This document shows, in pieces, positions 11,977 to 23,921 of a DNA stretch of 64,000 nt. The translations under genes were made by a program, and so were the position numbers. How positions within the stretch are numbered: position 1 is the stretch's first letter; each line of letters starts with the position of its first letter. Below the pieces are notes generated by a model, which worked only from the letters and a program-made list of their open reading frames with translations, did no database searches and was not told where the DNA came from. The stretch comes from Heliocidaris tuberculata (lineage: Eukaryota > Echinodermata > Echinoidea > Camarodonta > Echinometridae): positions 61,145,608-61,209,607 of the forward strand of contig CM046832.1 of the NCBI GenBank assembly GCA_025618425.1, written 5' to 3'.

Positions 11977-12830
11977 TTCTTCTGTCTTTACTTTCTATCT
12001 TTCTTTATGTTATTCTCTGTTTTTATATATTTTTTTTTTTATTTTACCTTATGTTATTCTTTGTTTTTGCTACTATCTTCTTCTCATGCTATCTTTCCTC
12101 ATGTTATTCTTTGCTTTTCCTTCTATCTTTCCTTATGTTATTCTTTGTTTTTATCATTCTATCTTCTTTTCTTTCTATCTTTCCTTATGTTATTCTTTGT
12201 TTTTCATTCTATTTTCTATTTTTCTATCTTCCTTATGATACTCTTTTGTTTTTATCATTCTATCTTCTTTTCTTTCTCTTTCTTTATGTTATTCTTTGCT
12301 CATATTCTTATCTTCTTTATTTTTATCTTATGTTATTCTTTGTTTTTCTACTATCTTCTTCTCATTCTATCTTTCCTTATAATATGTTATTCTTTGTTTC
12401 ATCTTCTATCTTTCCTTATGTTATTCTTTGTTTTTCATTCTATTCTATCTTCCTTATGATACTCTTTGTTTATATCATACTATCTTCTTTTCTTTCTATC
12501 TTTCCCTATGTTATTCTTTGTTTTTCATTCTATAGCGCATAGAGAGACTGCATGGTTTATGATGCACTGTATAAATCCATCTTTATTATTATTATATGAT
12601 CTTCTTTTCATTCTCTCTTTCCCTGTGTTATTCTTTGTTTTTCATTCTATCTTTTCTTTTTATCATTCCTTATGCTATTCTGTTTTCCTTCTATCTTTCT
12701 TTTTTACTCTTTGTTTTTATCATTCTATCTTCTTTTCTTTCTATCTTTCTTATGTTATTCTATGTTTTTTTCCCTCTGTCATTTCCTTTTTCTATCTGCC
12801 TTATTTTATTCTTTGTTTTTATCCTTGTAT
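11977..12830 (+). repeat. Pyrimidine-rich minisatellite (about 31-bp unit)
   Basis: The text TCTTTCCTTATGTTATTCTT recurs many times with T-rich spacers. All three + frames stay open over long stretches (12051-12542 and 11908-12459, for example) only because the units contain few stops; the Phe/Leu/Ser-rich translations are artefacts. A foreign TATAGCGC-family fragment interrupts it at 12530-12597. Confidence 0.8.
12530..12597 (-). repeat. TATAGCGC-family repeat inside the minisatellite
   Basis: TATAGCGCATAGAGAGACTG ... GATGCACTGTATAAAT then ATT repeats. Same organisation as 10845-10905 and 38831-38910, so it was inserted into or captured by the minisatellite. Confidence 0.45.
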
Positions 12831-12987
12831 CGGCTTCAACTAGCACAGATACCATTCATATTGCAGAATTTACGACTCAACCCACTTCCGGTCAGCACTT
12901 AGTCCGGACTTAACCGTGCTTGAGAAGTGGTTTGAGAAGTTGGCTTTTAGTCCTGACTAAAAGCTGGTTTATTCAAGCCTATACATG

Positions 12988-13072
12988 TACCTTTCATATT
13001 AGCTTTGGTATCACGGCTTAGTCTCAGTTAAGTCCATACTAAGCACGCTTCTACCCTAATATGAAAAGGGTA
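12988..13072. mobile_element. Short element with TACCCTTTTCATATTAG ends
   Basis: TACCTTTCATATTAG at the left faces CTAATATGAAAAGGGTA at the right across about 85 bp. The same end sequence appears at 14457-14864. Confidence 0.4.
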
Positions 13073-14456
13073 ATAGTTGATGAATAGCAAGATACAGACA
13101 ATGCCAAGCTGCTGTAAAGTTTTTCTCACATTGTATGGAATATTAAACAAATGAAAGACGAAAAATAAATTCCATCCTTGTCCAGGATGTAAATTCTATA
13201 TATGCAACTGGTGTGTGCGTAACAAAGAGAGAGCAGCATGTATGGATTAATATAAAGCTCTGTGAGATTGAAGTGCAGTGCCCTTCAGCACAGACAGATG
13301 TCACAGATTATCTCCATTTGAAATTCCTTTCGAATGTTTACTGTAAAATTTAAAATCATGGATGGAACATTTTAACATCTTGCATTGGGTGGGTGGAGAG
13401 GGGGGGGGGGGTATTGGTGAAATCATAATGAATGCACTAGTATTCAGTTACCTGTACATCAAATCATGGACCTACTAGGCCATGATCAAAGAAAGAATCA
13501 GATACATTTCTTGTAAGCTTGCAGAATCTGTTTGAATTGGCATGCATATCTAGGGCCCCTGGTATTACATGATAGACTGCTTATTATAAACAAGTTGACA
13601 CCATAACATACCTCGGAATAGGAAGCAATTTACAGATGGATAACAAAGATACCTAAAGCAATACAAAACCATCCTCTGATAATTTCAACCAGTTTGTTAG
13701 TTTGTGGTGCGACTGACTAGGAAATAACGATGGGAATTTCAAGTCCTTGTGTCTAGAATTTTAGCTTTGTGGGACAAAGTAGAGTACAAGGCTATCAGGT
13801 ACAGACCAGAAACCATACAGGAAAGAGGATGAAGTTTCAGAGATAAAGTGGTATTGTCAAGGCAGAGGAGAAAAACATGGTGAGGGGAGGAAACAAGCCT
13901 AGATAGAATTGCGAACAGGGATTTGGAGTTAAAACCATAGGACTTCAGATATCCTGCATACAGCATTGCATAAATGTTTACAGGTGCATGGTTAGAATTG
14001 CACAATATGTTCTTCAAACATTTGAAATTTTACACTCAATTTTAATGGTAATATTTCATATTTAAATATTCAATGAAATCGCAACATTTATTCGTGGTAT
14101 TATAATTATTGAATAATCTTTTATCTCTATGAAATGAACCTCTTTAATAAAGATAGACAAGAAATATATCTATCATCATTTGAACAAATGTGACAGTTAG
14201 CTGAAATTGTATGCGAAAGTAAATAGGTAATTCAATTTTATTACTCACAAATAATATATTACAATCAGTCGTCAGTCATTTAAATTTTCCTCATAATGTT
14301 AGATCTTTATGTCTTTAAAGAAAATGAAAAGTATATTGAAATGATTTCATTTCCAACATTCTCATATAGCTTAGATAACTAATCATTATTTATAGACACC
14401 AATGGCTAATACTGATAGAGCATCTTATTAAAAATGTTATTTGGTGACTTCTCTAA
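13073..14456. other. AT-rich non-coding DNA
   Basis: A G-run at about 13400-13411 and AT-rich stretches only. The 92-codon - strand frame at 13739-14017 shows no recognisable feature. Confidence 0.45.
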
Positions 14457-14864
14457 TACCCCTTTCAGATTGCAAAAACGCTTTTCATTCTGCTATATTG
14501 ATTCAGCTGTCATTCTGCCTTCCTTGGAAGGGCTTCGCATCTCTTTGCTTTCACATCAAGCAAAACATACCGCTATTTCATAGAAACAGAATAGAGCACG
14601 ATGCTCAGAGCAGAAGAACATCTGCACAATGCATTGTTTTTTTGCCCTTCATTTAGCTTTATTCGGTGCAACTGTTCACATAAAAAACCAAAGCGTTATC
14701 AATTCCACTTTTTGCTAGATAGCACTTTCAAAATCACCTCTCGAGGCAGTCACAGACCTCCCGTGTCAATAGTGGAAGATCTGACTTACTACCCTTTCAC
14801 ATCAAAGCCTTATCTGGCCAAAGCACTTTTGATTCCGCTATATTGGCTCAATATGAAAAGGGTA
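14457..14864. mobile_element. 408-bp element with TACCCTTTCA ends
   Basis: The left end TACCCCTTTCAGATTGC is mirrored by AATATGAAAAGGGTA at the right. A direct sub-repeat is also present: CATTCTGCTATATTGATTCA near the left end and GATTCCGCTATATTGGCTCA near the right end. Confidence 0.45.
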
Positions 14865-15950
14865 AAAGTGTAGGCTAAGTGTAAACCTATTTTATAGGTG
14901 TAATTGATTGTAAATTTGAAACATTGAGAAAAATTGAATAAAAAAGAAATGTACATATGTGCGTGTTCTAACATTGAAAATCACCCAGAAAGTCTTCCAG
15001 AAATCAAAAGCACTACCTTAACCCCTTATGTTGCTTTGGCAGAAAATCCCACCTAAGGATTGCAATGACAAACTTTTTGTGTTGAAAGAGAACAGGTTTT
15101 CTCTGAAGTCCAGAAACAAAATCATTGCCACCAAGGCTTTAGTCGACTAATTGAACAAATAGTAGACTGCCACAGTCAACTTTTGGCACAAGAAGAGTGT
15201 ACATGTATTTACCATACCCTCCAAACAATGTGGCAGACCTGGGGGGTGTTTCCGAAAGCTGTTCGTAAAGTTACGCATGACATTGCGAATGACTTGAATA
15301 TGACAAGCCAAATGGGATGCTCAATCATTTATAACTGCATCAACTAAAGTTGAACTGTGCAGATGTAGATTAGCATTCTTATTACAACAAACATTTTTAA
15401 TGCAAAGTATGTTTTTTGCCATAATTTAATTGAGGTTATGGGAAATACAGTCACACTTTGTTAAAACATCAGGAAAAACTTTGGGCATCCTATCGGGCAC
15501 TTCATATTCAAGTTGTTCATAAAGTCATGTGTAACTTTACAAACAGCTTTATGAACCACCCCCCCCCCCCAAGGATTTAGATTTATAGCAAATACTGAAG
15601 AGCGGATACAGTTTCTTAATTTGACTCTTTAAATTACATTTACAATATTAAATCATGTTGGTAAACCTAATGGTAAAGAAGGTTAGAAATCTGTCCCCTA
15701 CCCCCTCCCCCCCCCAAAAAAAAGGAAAGGAAAAAATTATAATAACCACATAATCTGATTATCATGTCAGTCTGCATGATTTCCTTCTTTGAGGAAGCTA
15801 ACTAATACCATACATGGATTATTTGGTCACCTGACATTTGCTCCAATCCAGGCTCAATTTCTTGAAAGATAAAGGGTTATGATTGCAGTTGTGTTTCTTT
15901 TGTTAGGTATTTGTATAAGTTTAGGGTTGGGTGAAGTGTTTGATCCAGGG
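14865..15950. other. Non-coding spacer
   Basis: It has a probable hairpin element around 15240-15560 (GCTGTTCGTAAAGTTACGCA near the left side, CATGTGTAACTTTACAAACAGC near the right), followed by C-runs at about 15560 and 15700. No gene is seen. Confidence 0.4.
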
Positions 15951-16495
15951 TTAAAGGGAAAGTCCACTGTGATTACAAGTTGATTTTAAAAGAAGCAGAA
16001 AATAAAAAAAAACCAGATCAGTGAAGGTTTGAACAAAATCCGATAAGAAATAAGGAAGTTATGAATTTTTGAAGTTGTAATCAATCAAACACAAATTGGC
16101 AACTCTGTGACGTATCTTGCGAGCTCTTCTCCCACTTACCCTGTACCCAAAAAGTCATTAATTTCCATTTACTCTAAAGAAAATATTCAATCATACATGC
16201 TCCTTAGATATAATCATTGATCATATGTTTTTACAAAAAAACCTGTATGAAACAAATCTGTTCCTTCATCAAAAACTTAGAAAATGAAAATTTATGAAAT
16301 TTTTTGTACTGAGCAAATGGAAGAGGAGCTCGCAAGATATGTCACGGAGTTGCCAGTTTGTGTTTGATTGCAACTTCAAAAATTCTTAACTTTCTTATTT
16401 CTTGTCAGATTTTGCTCAATCTTTCACCAATCTGTTTCTCTAATTATTTTCTTTTATTCAAATCAAATTAATACCAGGGTGGACTTTCCCTTTTC
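15951..16495. mobile_element. Palindromic TTAA element, family 1, copy 1
   Basis: It begins TTAAAGGGAAAGTCCAC and ends GTGGACTTTCCCTTTTC. The two halves are near reverse complements (CTCTGTGACGTATCTTGCGA and its counterpart at about 16328). The same family is at 36087-36684. The right TTAA has decayed to TTTTC. It is non-autonomous, with no transposase. Confidence 0.75.
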
Positions 16496-17979
16496 AGAAA
16501 TATTCAGGAAATTTTTTTCTAGTTCATTAAATTTGATATCTTAACAATAACTGGTTGATGTACCCCTTCAATGAAATTACACACTTAGCAACATTGTTGA
16601 AGAAAAGCAGCAGATATGAAAATGAAATTATATTTCGAATGAAGAAGTGCATTCTATACTTTTGATAAAGAGAAATCTGAAAATATGATCACCTGGTATG
16701 AGTGGTCTTGTTTCAATGAATTTTTGCAGCAAAACCTGGAAGTTACAGAGAAATGACATTACACCTTAATTTCATAACTTTTTTAATAGTGAATAGAGCA
16801 ACTATTGTTATGATGTAGAGTATCGCTTGATAAACAGAAGTACGAAGAGAAATGCATTTTACCAAGTAACTGGTTATTGGTTACAGTGAAATTGTATAGA
16901 CAGTACAGTGTACACATTTTAGGTAGAAACACTGTTTCCATGAACTTATGGTCAACCAAAATCATTTAATGCCAGTCATTAATATTTACTTTTAGGTACA
17001 GAAAAGGAAGGTGTCTTTTAAAAGGACTTGTGTTTAGCTGGCATTTTCAGTAAATCTGGTAATTGTTTTGTTTAAAGCATCTTTTTGAACATGGAGATGA
17101 GGAAAAAAAATTGTTGTTTCAATGATATCATGATCAATAGCTGTTAGGGATCTAGCTAGGCATCCACACAATCTTGATATTTGAAAAAAAAATATGAAAT
17201 ATTGGTATAAATTGTAGCAAAATTTCAGGCAGCCTCTGGTTTTCATTTCAGCAGTTGATATTTCAGTGTTTTGTATGGAAGTGAATTCTTATGTATGCAA
17301 TAAAAGCCCTGTCCATGCATTTTATTTTAATTTCAATAACTTTACAAATATTTCTTTGACACAAATATTGTAAAGTGTAGTAATATTTGAAAACAAAAAT
17401 ACAAATTCTGATCAAATGTTCTGTTGACAAGGTTTCTTACTCCTATATTGTCTCTGTAACCTACAGCCTATTCATGAAAAGTAAAGAGCCCCATCTTGTG
17501 ACGGTACATAGACAGGTTCCCACCAGACACCAGGATGTGGAAGTGGACATATCCTTGGTGAGTCATGTCTACAAAATCAAAACTAGTCACTAATATAACC
17601 CCCTTCTGTTTATTTCCTCTCATATGTCATCAGCTTCAAATTCCTCTTGCTGATTAAACATGAAATATGTGGATATATCTCAAAGGTTATGATAATAGAG
17701 TGACATATCTATCACTTTCCTCTCAACCATACTTTTCATGACACTTTAAAAAAAAATCTCCTTTTGCACCTCATTTCTCAAAAGTGAATTATGGAAGTTA
17801 TGATTATTTGTGCAAGTACTGAGCACTGTATCAACTGCTATTTGTATTTGAACTTTTTATACTAATTCATCTTTTAATAATCTTTGAACTTGGTATCCAT
17901 TTGTTAGTTTGATCCTTTTTGATAATCAGTTTCGTTGAAGCTTTTACTGTAGTGCTTTCAATTTATTTTCCATGAAAAC
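16496..17979. other. AT-rich non-coding DNA
   Basis: No repeats with clear ends and no convincing frames. The frames at 17034-17246 (-) and 17387-17593 (+) lack recognisable features. Confidence 0.45.
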
Positions 17980-18346
17980 TTAAAGGAGAATTAAACCCTG
18001 GGGAAAAATCAGCTTGTCTCCTTCTTAGCTCAAGATATATCATGGAGAAATGTATTTGACACAACAAATGTTGAGTTCACAAAAAGAAAAGCATCATTTT
18101 TAGAGATAATGGAGAAAATATGAAATTTTGTGTAGAAAACACATGGAGAGTTGTCCTACTCTACCTGTCACTTTGGAGCAACATTGCCAATTTGAGGATC
18201 GCCATAGAAAGTAAATTGAGACTTTTCAAACTTTCATAACTTTCTCATTTCTTAATCGATTTTGATGGAACTTTTTTAAAATTACTTCTCTCTGTCCTCT
18301 CTTTTTATTAAAATGGATTTCCCCCCAGGGTTTCATTCCCCTTTAA
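17980..18346. mobile_element. TTAA element, family 3, half copy
   Basis: TTAAAGGAGAATTAAACCCTG at the left is mirrored by CAGGGTTTCATTCCCCTTTAA at the right. Compared with the full copy at 23334-23921, nearly all of the left arm is deleted and the right half is kept. Its right TTAA (18343-18346) is also the left TTAA of the next element. Confidence 0.7.
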
Positions 18347-18757
18347 CCCTTTCAAGACAATTGACCACATTTTGTGGTTTGGCTCAATAACTTTTGATTC
18401 AGAGCTCTAAAAAATATACCAGATGCACGAGTAGAAAGAGCAAAAATTTCTGCACACACTATATCCATTTTTGTTGCATGATCATATTGCGTTTGATGCC
18501 AGAAATTTAAAAATGAAAATAAGCTTTAAAATCCTTAAATTGGCAACGCAATGAGGGGTTCAAAATCATTATTTTTTATCAAAATTGGCAATTTTTAAAA
18601 CTTTTCGACAAAATTCCTAACCATGCATATTGTTTTCAAAGACATTACACCTTATTAGAACCATGTAGCAATAAAAGATAAATATTATTGTTGCCAATTT
18701 GAAGAACAAAATGTGATCAGTTTAGCCCTTAAATAATTCCTGTCCTGAAAGGGTTAA
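18343..18757 (+). mobile_element. TTAA element, family 4, copy 1
   Basis: It begins TTAACCCTTTCAAGACA and ends TGTCCTGAAAGGGTTAA, with TTAA on both sides. TTAA duplications with CCCTTT-type ends are characteristic of piggyBac-group transposons; the group assignment here is an inference. The element is 415 bp and non-coding. Copy 2 lies inverted at 57855-58268. Confidence 0.75.
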
Positions 18758-20981
18758 TGGTATTATTTTAACCCATTGCTTACAGGAACTGAGCGGTCCC
18801 TGTAATAAGCCTGTGGGAATCTGGGGGGGGGGGGGGGGGGGGCGTTTCATCAAGTGTCTTGTCAGTGATTTGTACCGATAAATTTGCTCTCAGCCAATCA
18901 GATACAAGGATTTCAGTAGCTTATAACAGTTATTGTAAATTGTCATTGAAAGCAAGTTTCATGAAACTGGGCCCAGTAATCAACAGGTTACTTGCCGTGG
19001 AAAAGAGAAAGTAAAATTGATCAATGTAGAGTGAGAAAAGGAAAGTAAGAGAGAGATGGAGAGTAGAGAGAGAGAGAGAGAGAGAGAGTGAGGGAGAAGA
19101 ATAAAAAAAAAAAAAAACTTTGAAAAATAAAGGTAAACAAATATTTTGTCATCCACTTTTGCTTTTCAAATTATTTAGCGTTGGATGTTTACAAGATGAT
19201 GTCTAACTAGGGAAAGCAAATTATATGTAAAGAAAGAAAGAGAAAGAGGAAAATAACAACAGAAATGAGAAACCAAAAACAAACAAACAACTAAACATAG
19301 GAAAAACCCAACAGACGGCGAAAAAAAGTAGATGAATGACGTTTGTTGGAGGGAGGAAGAAGTAATCAATTACAGAAGGGTACACTAGAAAAAATAATCT
19401 GTTGATCTGGCACCATCATCTGGATTTCTTGTTCTAGGTAGGGAGTGCAGATGAGAAAGTGATTATGAATGATGAGCTGAGTCAAATTGTCAATTAATTT
19501 GCTTTAATGTTGGTTCAAACCATCCCTGACTCGTCAAGTATGTAGAGGCCCAGAGGTGGTGATGGGTAATCGATCAGTCCTAGCAACGTCCTGCTCTAGG
19601 GATGCGGCTCTTTTCTGGAATAAGGTCCAAAATGAAAGGATGTCATGATGATTCTGGTTGATAAGCAGATTTTTACAGTCTTTAGATATGCATATACAGT
19701 AATCACAAAAGCAAGATTTGGAAAAGGTTTTTGACATCTTTTGATATCAGCAAACAATGAATTAAAGAAAAAACAAACTTTTTTCACATGTTTTCAGTTC
19801 TTTTGAAGATGAATTAAGATTCATTAATGAATACATGTATATTTAATGCTAAATTTGTCTGTATTTGCTTTCTTCCAAATGTAAGAATATTCAAATGGGA
19901 ACTGTGGATATGAGCATTAATTTAGGCCTATCAATATTTTTTTTGTTTGGTTAAATGCTTTGTGTGAACTAAATATCTGTGGAACATGCTGGTTAAAGAA
20001 GCAATACTGAAACTTTATCTTCTGACTGTTTTATCCAGTACTTCCTTTGTGAATATGATATTTACAAAAGAAGCAAAAAGGCTGTAATCTTTTAGGTTTT
20101 CTTTCTTCAAATTTGCCAGAATATTAGTCTGTATGTCATGCAAGCAGAAGTAATTTCCTGTCTATCGTTTGTTTTTCCAATTTATTTTTGGTAGGATACC
20201 ATAAAATTCATCAATCCTTGTTTTGATAATACTAGGATGGGTGTGTTTCCTGTCCAGATGTAGAATGTACATGAACGTGAACTTGAACTCAAGATTAAAC
20301 TTGAACTTTGTCATCTCTATCATAATCATTACCATGTAAGTCTACTTTACACATTTAGAACAACATACTCATAGCCTGCATTGTTGCAAGATCTAGGGAT
20401 TCGGTAACATTGTGGAGGCTTGATTTAGTAAATTGTTGAATTTTGATATCTGTCTTGTATAATGATGTTCAGAAGGATAAATCAATAGCCAGGCATAGAA
20501 AGGTTTTCAAATATATAATGCTATTATTAAGATAGCTATGACTGAATACTCCCATTTACGAAGGTGTACGGCCATACGCTTTAGTCTAACACTGAGTCTA
20601 TGGGGGAAAATGAGTCTGGCATTTCCGGTCACTTGCATATGTTTACTTTTGTGAAGCACATGATGATTTGAAGTGCTTTTTTTTTCCTGGGCTTCATTTT
20701 TACACCATATTACATACACTGATGGCATGTAAGGCCAGGCAGCTCAGATTTTATCAAGCCTCTACAAAGTTACCAAATCACTTTAAAAGGTGCAGCAAAA
20801 AAAAAAGAGAAGCCTTTGCATATGTTTATGAATGTTTGCGAACAAGTTGCACATGAAGGCCTGAATTTGAGAACAAATTTCCAGATTTTGTACGTCAGTT
20901 GGTCAGTTGTACAAAGTTTCATAGCAATCCCTTGAAAACTGTGATTAGACAGCGGCATACACTATACATTGAATTTAATAG
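18758..20981. other. Non-coding spacer with GA repeat and G20
   Basis: G20 at 18823-18842, a GA microsatellite at 19065-19088 and AT-rich DNA. The - strand frames at 19175-19369 and 19534-19787 have no recognisable content. Confidence 0.4.
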
Positions 20982-21134
20982 TACAGTAGAAACTCAGTAT
21001 AAAGATATTATAATATTCCTGGTCCCAGCTCTTTATGTTCCATTGTTTTTTTTAACCTGATATAACAAGATTCCTGCTATAACGAGGTAATTTTGATGGT
21101 CCCAAGGACCTTGTTATACTGAGTTTCAACTGTA
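20982..21134. mobile_element. TA-flanked MITE (Tc1/mariner/pogo-like)
   Basis: TACAGTAGAAACTCAGTATAA at the left faces TTATACTGAGTTTCAACTGTA at the right. The flanking TA duplication and CAGT ends fit the Tc1/mariner-pogo superfamily. The 149-bp core has no coding capacity. Confidence 0.65.
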
Positions 21135-21821
21135 TTTTTAAATTGCAACTTCGTTCAGTCCTTCAAATGTGATCAGCTGGAGTTTCATGTCAATCAGTTG
21201 TAAAGTTTAATTGAAATCCATTGAAAACTTTTATGAGACAAATAGATAAACATGTACATTGAATATTTGATATATATACTTTACATTTTTTTTACGAAGT
21301 GATATATGTTGTAGCATCAACCCCTTTGGTTGGAATCAGCTGGAGTAGATGACCTCAAGTCTTGGCCATAGATTATCTATCAGAGCCCATCATGGAAATC
21401 AAATTAGTTATTTACTTCCAAGGACCTTGATATTTACAGTTGCATTTTAGATTACATCATGCAGTAGCTATTCCAATGGCTGTGTGTTTATGTGTTTACA
21501 AGTGAAGGTATAGCAATATGAGTTTATATGCTGTACATGCATATAAGACTATTTATATTATATAGCCTGTACATCAAGATATAGGCCAACGCTGAAGAAG
21601 CACATCAAACTTTGCATAATTTGCAATACATGCACCTTATATATTTCAAAAGTTGTAAAAACTGACATTCAAATAGGCTATTGTTCTACTATTACAGACC
21701 TGATAAATATTACTTATTTTGTTCAGTCGGTCAAGGTTTATGTTAGTAACCATATACATGTACAATGTAATAATTTATAATGAGTGCATATACATGTACT
21801 ATTGTACTTACTTTTATTATT
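21135..21821. other. AT-rich non-coding DNA
   Basis: No gene and no clear element. It is rich in TACATGTA-type motifs at its right end (21751, 21790). Confidence 0.4.
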
Positions 21822-22827
21822 CAGCACATCCCCCCAAAAGTTAACACTTGGAAAAAGTCTCCCCAAATAAATATTTCAAAATATTTGTAGGAAATTTTCA
21901 TACCTGTGGATAGCTTAGGGTCTCTCCTATCAAATGACAGCAAAAAATTTGGCAAGATTTTAAGCTGGAGTGAGCAAAAGCGACTTTTGCAAAAGGGGGC
22001 AAAATCCAGACTAGACAAGAATTGCTATTTGTTCTGGCTGGTATTAAATTTGAGGACCGTTAAAAGTTGACAGTTGGAAAAATTCTCCCCCAATGAAAAT
22101 TCCAAAAATATGTTCATGAAATGTTTATACCTCTGGACAGCTTAGGACCTCTCCAGTCAAATGACACCAAAACATCCAATGATAATTTACCCTTGAGTGA
22201 GCAAAAGCCATTGTTGTGACATGGTGCCAAAATCCATGATTGACAAAACTTTGTGTTCTGGCTGGTATCAGCAAAGTTGAGAGTCTTTAAAAGGCTTAGA
22301 AACTTTCATATTCTGATCATCAAAAGGCAATTTATGAAAGAAGAGGCTTTGTTTTCTGTATGTACTGACATATCCCATCTGAACTTTATGGCTGGCTGAG
22401 AAAGCCAGCTTGAATTAAAAAGTTGCCAAAACCAATATTACAAAACACTGGGTAAAGTAGTTAATTAATTGCTCACTGAAGCATAAACATGCTAATGAGA
22501 TACGTAAGTACATGAGAGAACAAAACCTGTTCTTTCATCAATTGTCTATTATTGATCAAAATATGAACATTTCTAAGCTTTTTCATAACTCTCAACTTTG
22601 CTGATACAGCAAGAATAAATACCAATTCTTGTCAAGTCTGGATTTTGCACCTTTTCGCAAAAGTGCCCTTTGCTTGAACCTGAGCATAAAATCTTGCCAG
22701 ATCTATAGGTGTCATTTCATAGAAGAGACCCTAAGCTATCCACAGATATGAAATTTTGCTTCAAATGTTTTGAAATATTTATTTGCAGAGACTTTTTCTG
22801 ACTGTTAACTTTTTCTGGGACGCACTG
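21822..22827. mobile_element. 1-kb palindromic element with a duplicated left arm
   Basis: The left end CAGCACATCCCCCCAAAAG, then TTAACACTTGGAAAAAGTC, is mirrored at the right by GACTTTTTCTGACTGTTAAC and GGGACGCACTG. About 240 bp of the left arm is duplicated in tandem (21828-22050 and 22062-22280), while the right arm has one copy. The central parts (CAGCAAAGTTGAGAG / CTCTCAACTTTGCTG) also pair. Confidence 0.65.
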
Positions 22828-22842
22828 TATCATAATACAAAA

Positions 22843-23226
22843 TATATAGTCAAGGATTGTAATTCCGAACAGATTGTATTACCGTACGTGTAAAGTTAAG
22901 CGCCTAAAATGGGTTTTCATACGCGTGGGATAACGCGTATGAAAACCACACTATTGAAACAAAGGTTGTGTCTTTTTCCCATAGGTTTCACACGTTCGGA
23001 AATACAGTACCTTTTTCAAGGGACCAAAACGCCGCGTCGTTTGGAAGGGGTTCACTCGGAAGAGAATATCGTATTAAATCTAGGTTGTCTTTTTAAAATT
23101 CCATCAACTTCTTTTTCTGTAGGACTTTGAACATTCATTATGTAAGTTTGACAGATATTCGTTCGATATTTTATTTGCTATCGTTGATTTTCTGAAAAGG
23201 GTTCGGACACTGGATCCACCACCATA
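22843..23226 (+). repeat. 375-bp dispersed repeat, copy 2
   Basis: Same repeat as 6691-7065. This copy has an extra GGGTTTTCATACGCG-type insertion near 22911 that creates the local inverted motif GGTTTTCATACGCG / CGCGTATGAAAACC. It starts about 15 bp after the end of the 21822-22827 palindromic element. Confidence 0.8.
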
Positions 23227-23333
23227 AATGTTGTCTCTGTGTTAAAGTGTATGAGTTAATGCCCTTCTGGCTCCAAACTGATGATATGGTAGTTTTAAAG
23301 TAAAAAATTGATAAAGGCTAACTTTAAAGGAGA

Positions 23334-23921
23334 ATGAATGAATGGGAAAAATCAGTTTTATTGAAAAGAGAGGATAGAGAGAAACAATTTTTAAAGAGTT
23401 CCATCAAAATCGGTTACGAAATGAGAAAGTTATGAAAGTTTGAAAAGTCTCAATTTACTTTCTATGGTGATCCTCAAATTGGCAATGTTGCTTCAAAGTA
23501 ACAAGTTTAGTAGTACAACTCTCCATATGTTTTGTACACAAAATTTCATATTTTCCCCATTATCTCTCAAGGTGTAGCTTGTCTCCTTCTTCTTACATGT
23601 AGCTCAAGATAATATCATGGGAAAATGTATTTGACACAACATATGTTGAGTTGACAAAAAGACAAGCAGCATCTTTAGAGATAATGGAGAAAATATGAAA
23701 TTTTGTATACAAAACATATTGAGAGTTGTACTACTAAACCTGCCATTTTGAAGCAACATTGCCAATTTGAGGATCGCCATATAAAGTAAATTGAGACTTT
23801 TCAAACTTTCATAACTTTTTCATTTCGTAATCGATTTTGATGGAACTTTTTAAAAATTGCTTCTCTCTATCCTCTCTTTTCATTAAAATGGATATTTTCC
23901 CAGGGTTTCATTCTCTTTTAA
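23334..23921. mobile_element. Palindromic TTAA element, family 3, full copy
   Basis: TTAAAGGAGAATGAATG at the left and TTCATTCTCTTTTAA at the right. The halves are long inverted repeats, for example TTCCATCAAAATCGGTTACG and its complement near 23835. The central region holds a second CTTGTCTC / GACAAG pairing. It is 588 bp with no coding capacity. Confidence 0.75.

Noticed and set aside
11908..12913. Several overlapping long + strand frames (up to 183 codons) rich in Phe, Leu, Ser and Tyr
   Set aside because: They are translations of the pyrimidine minisatellite in all three frames, with no domain, no start context and no splice logic.
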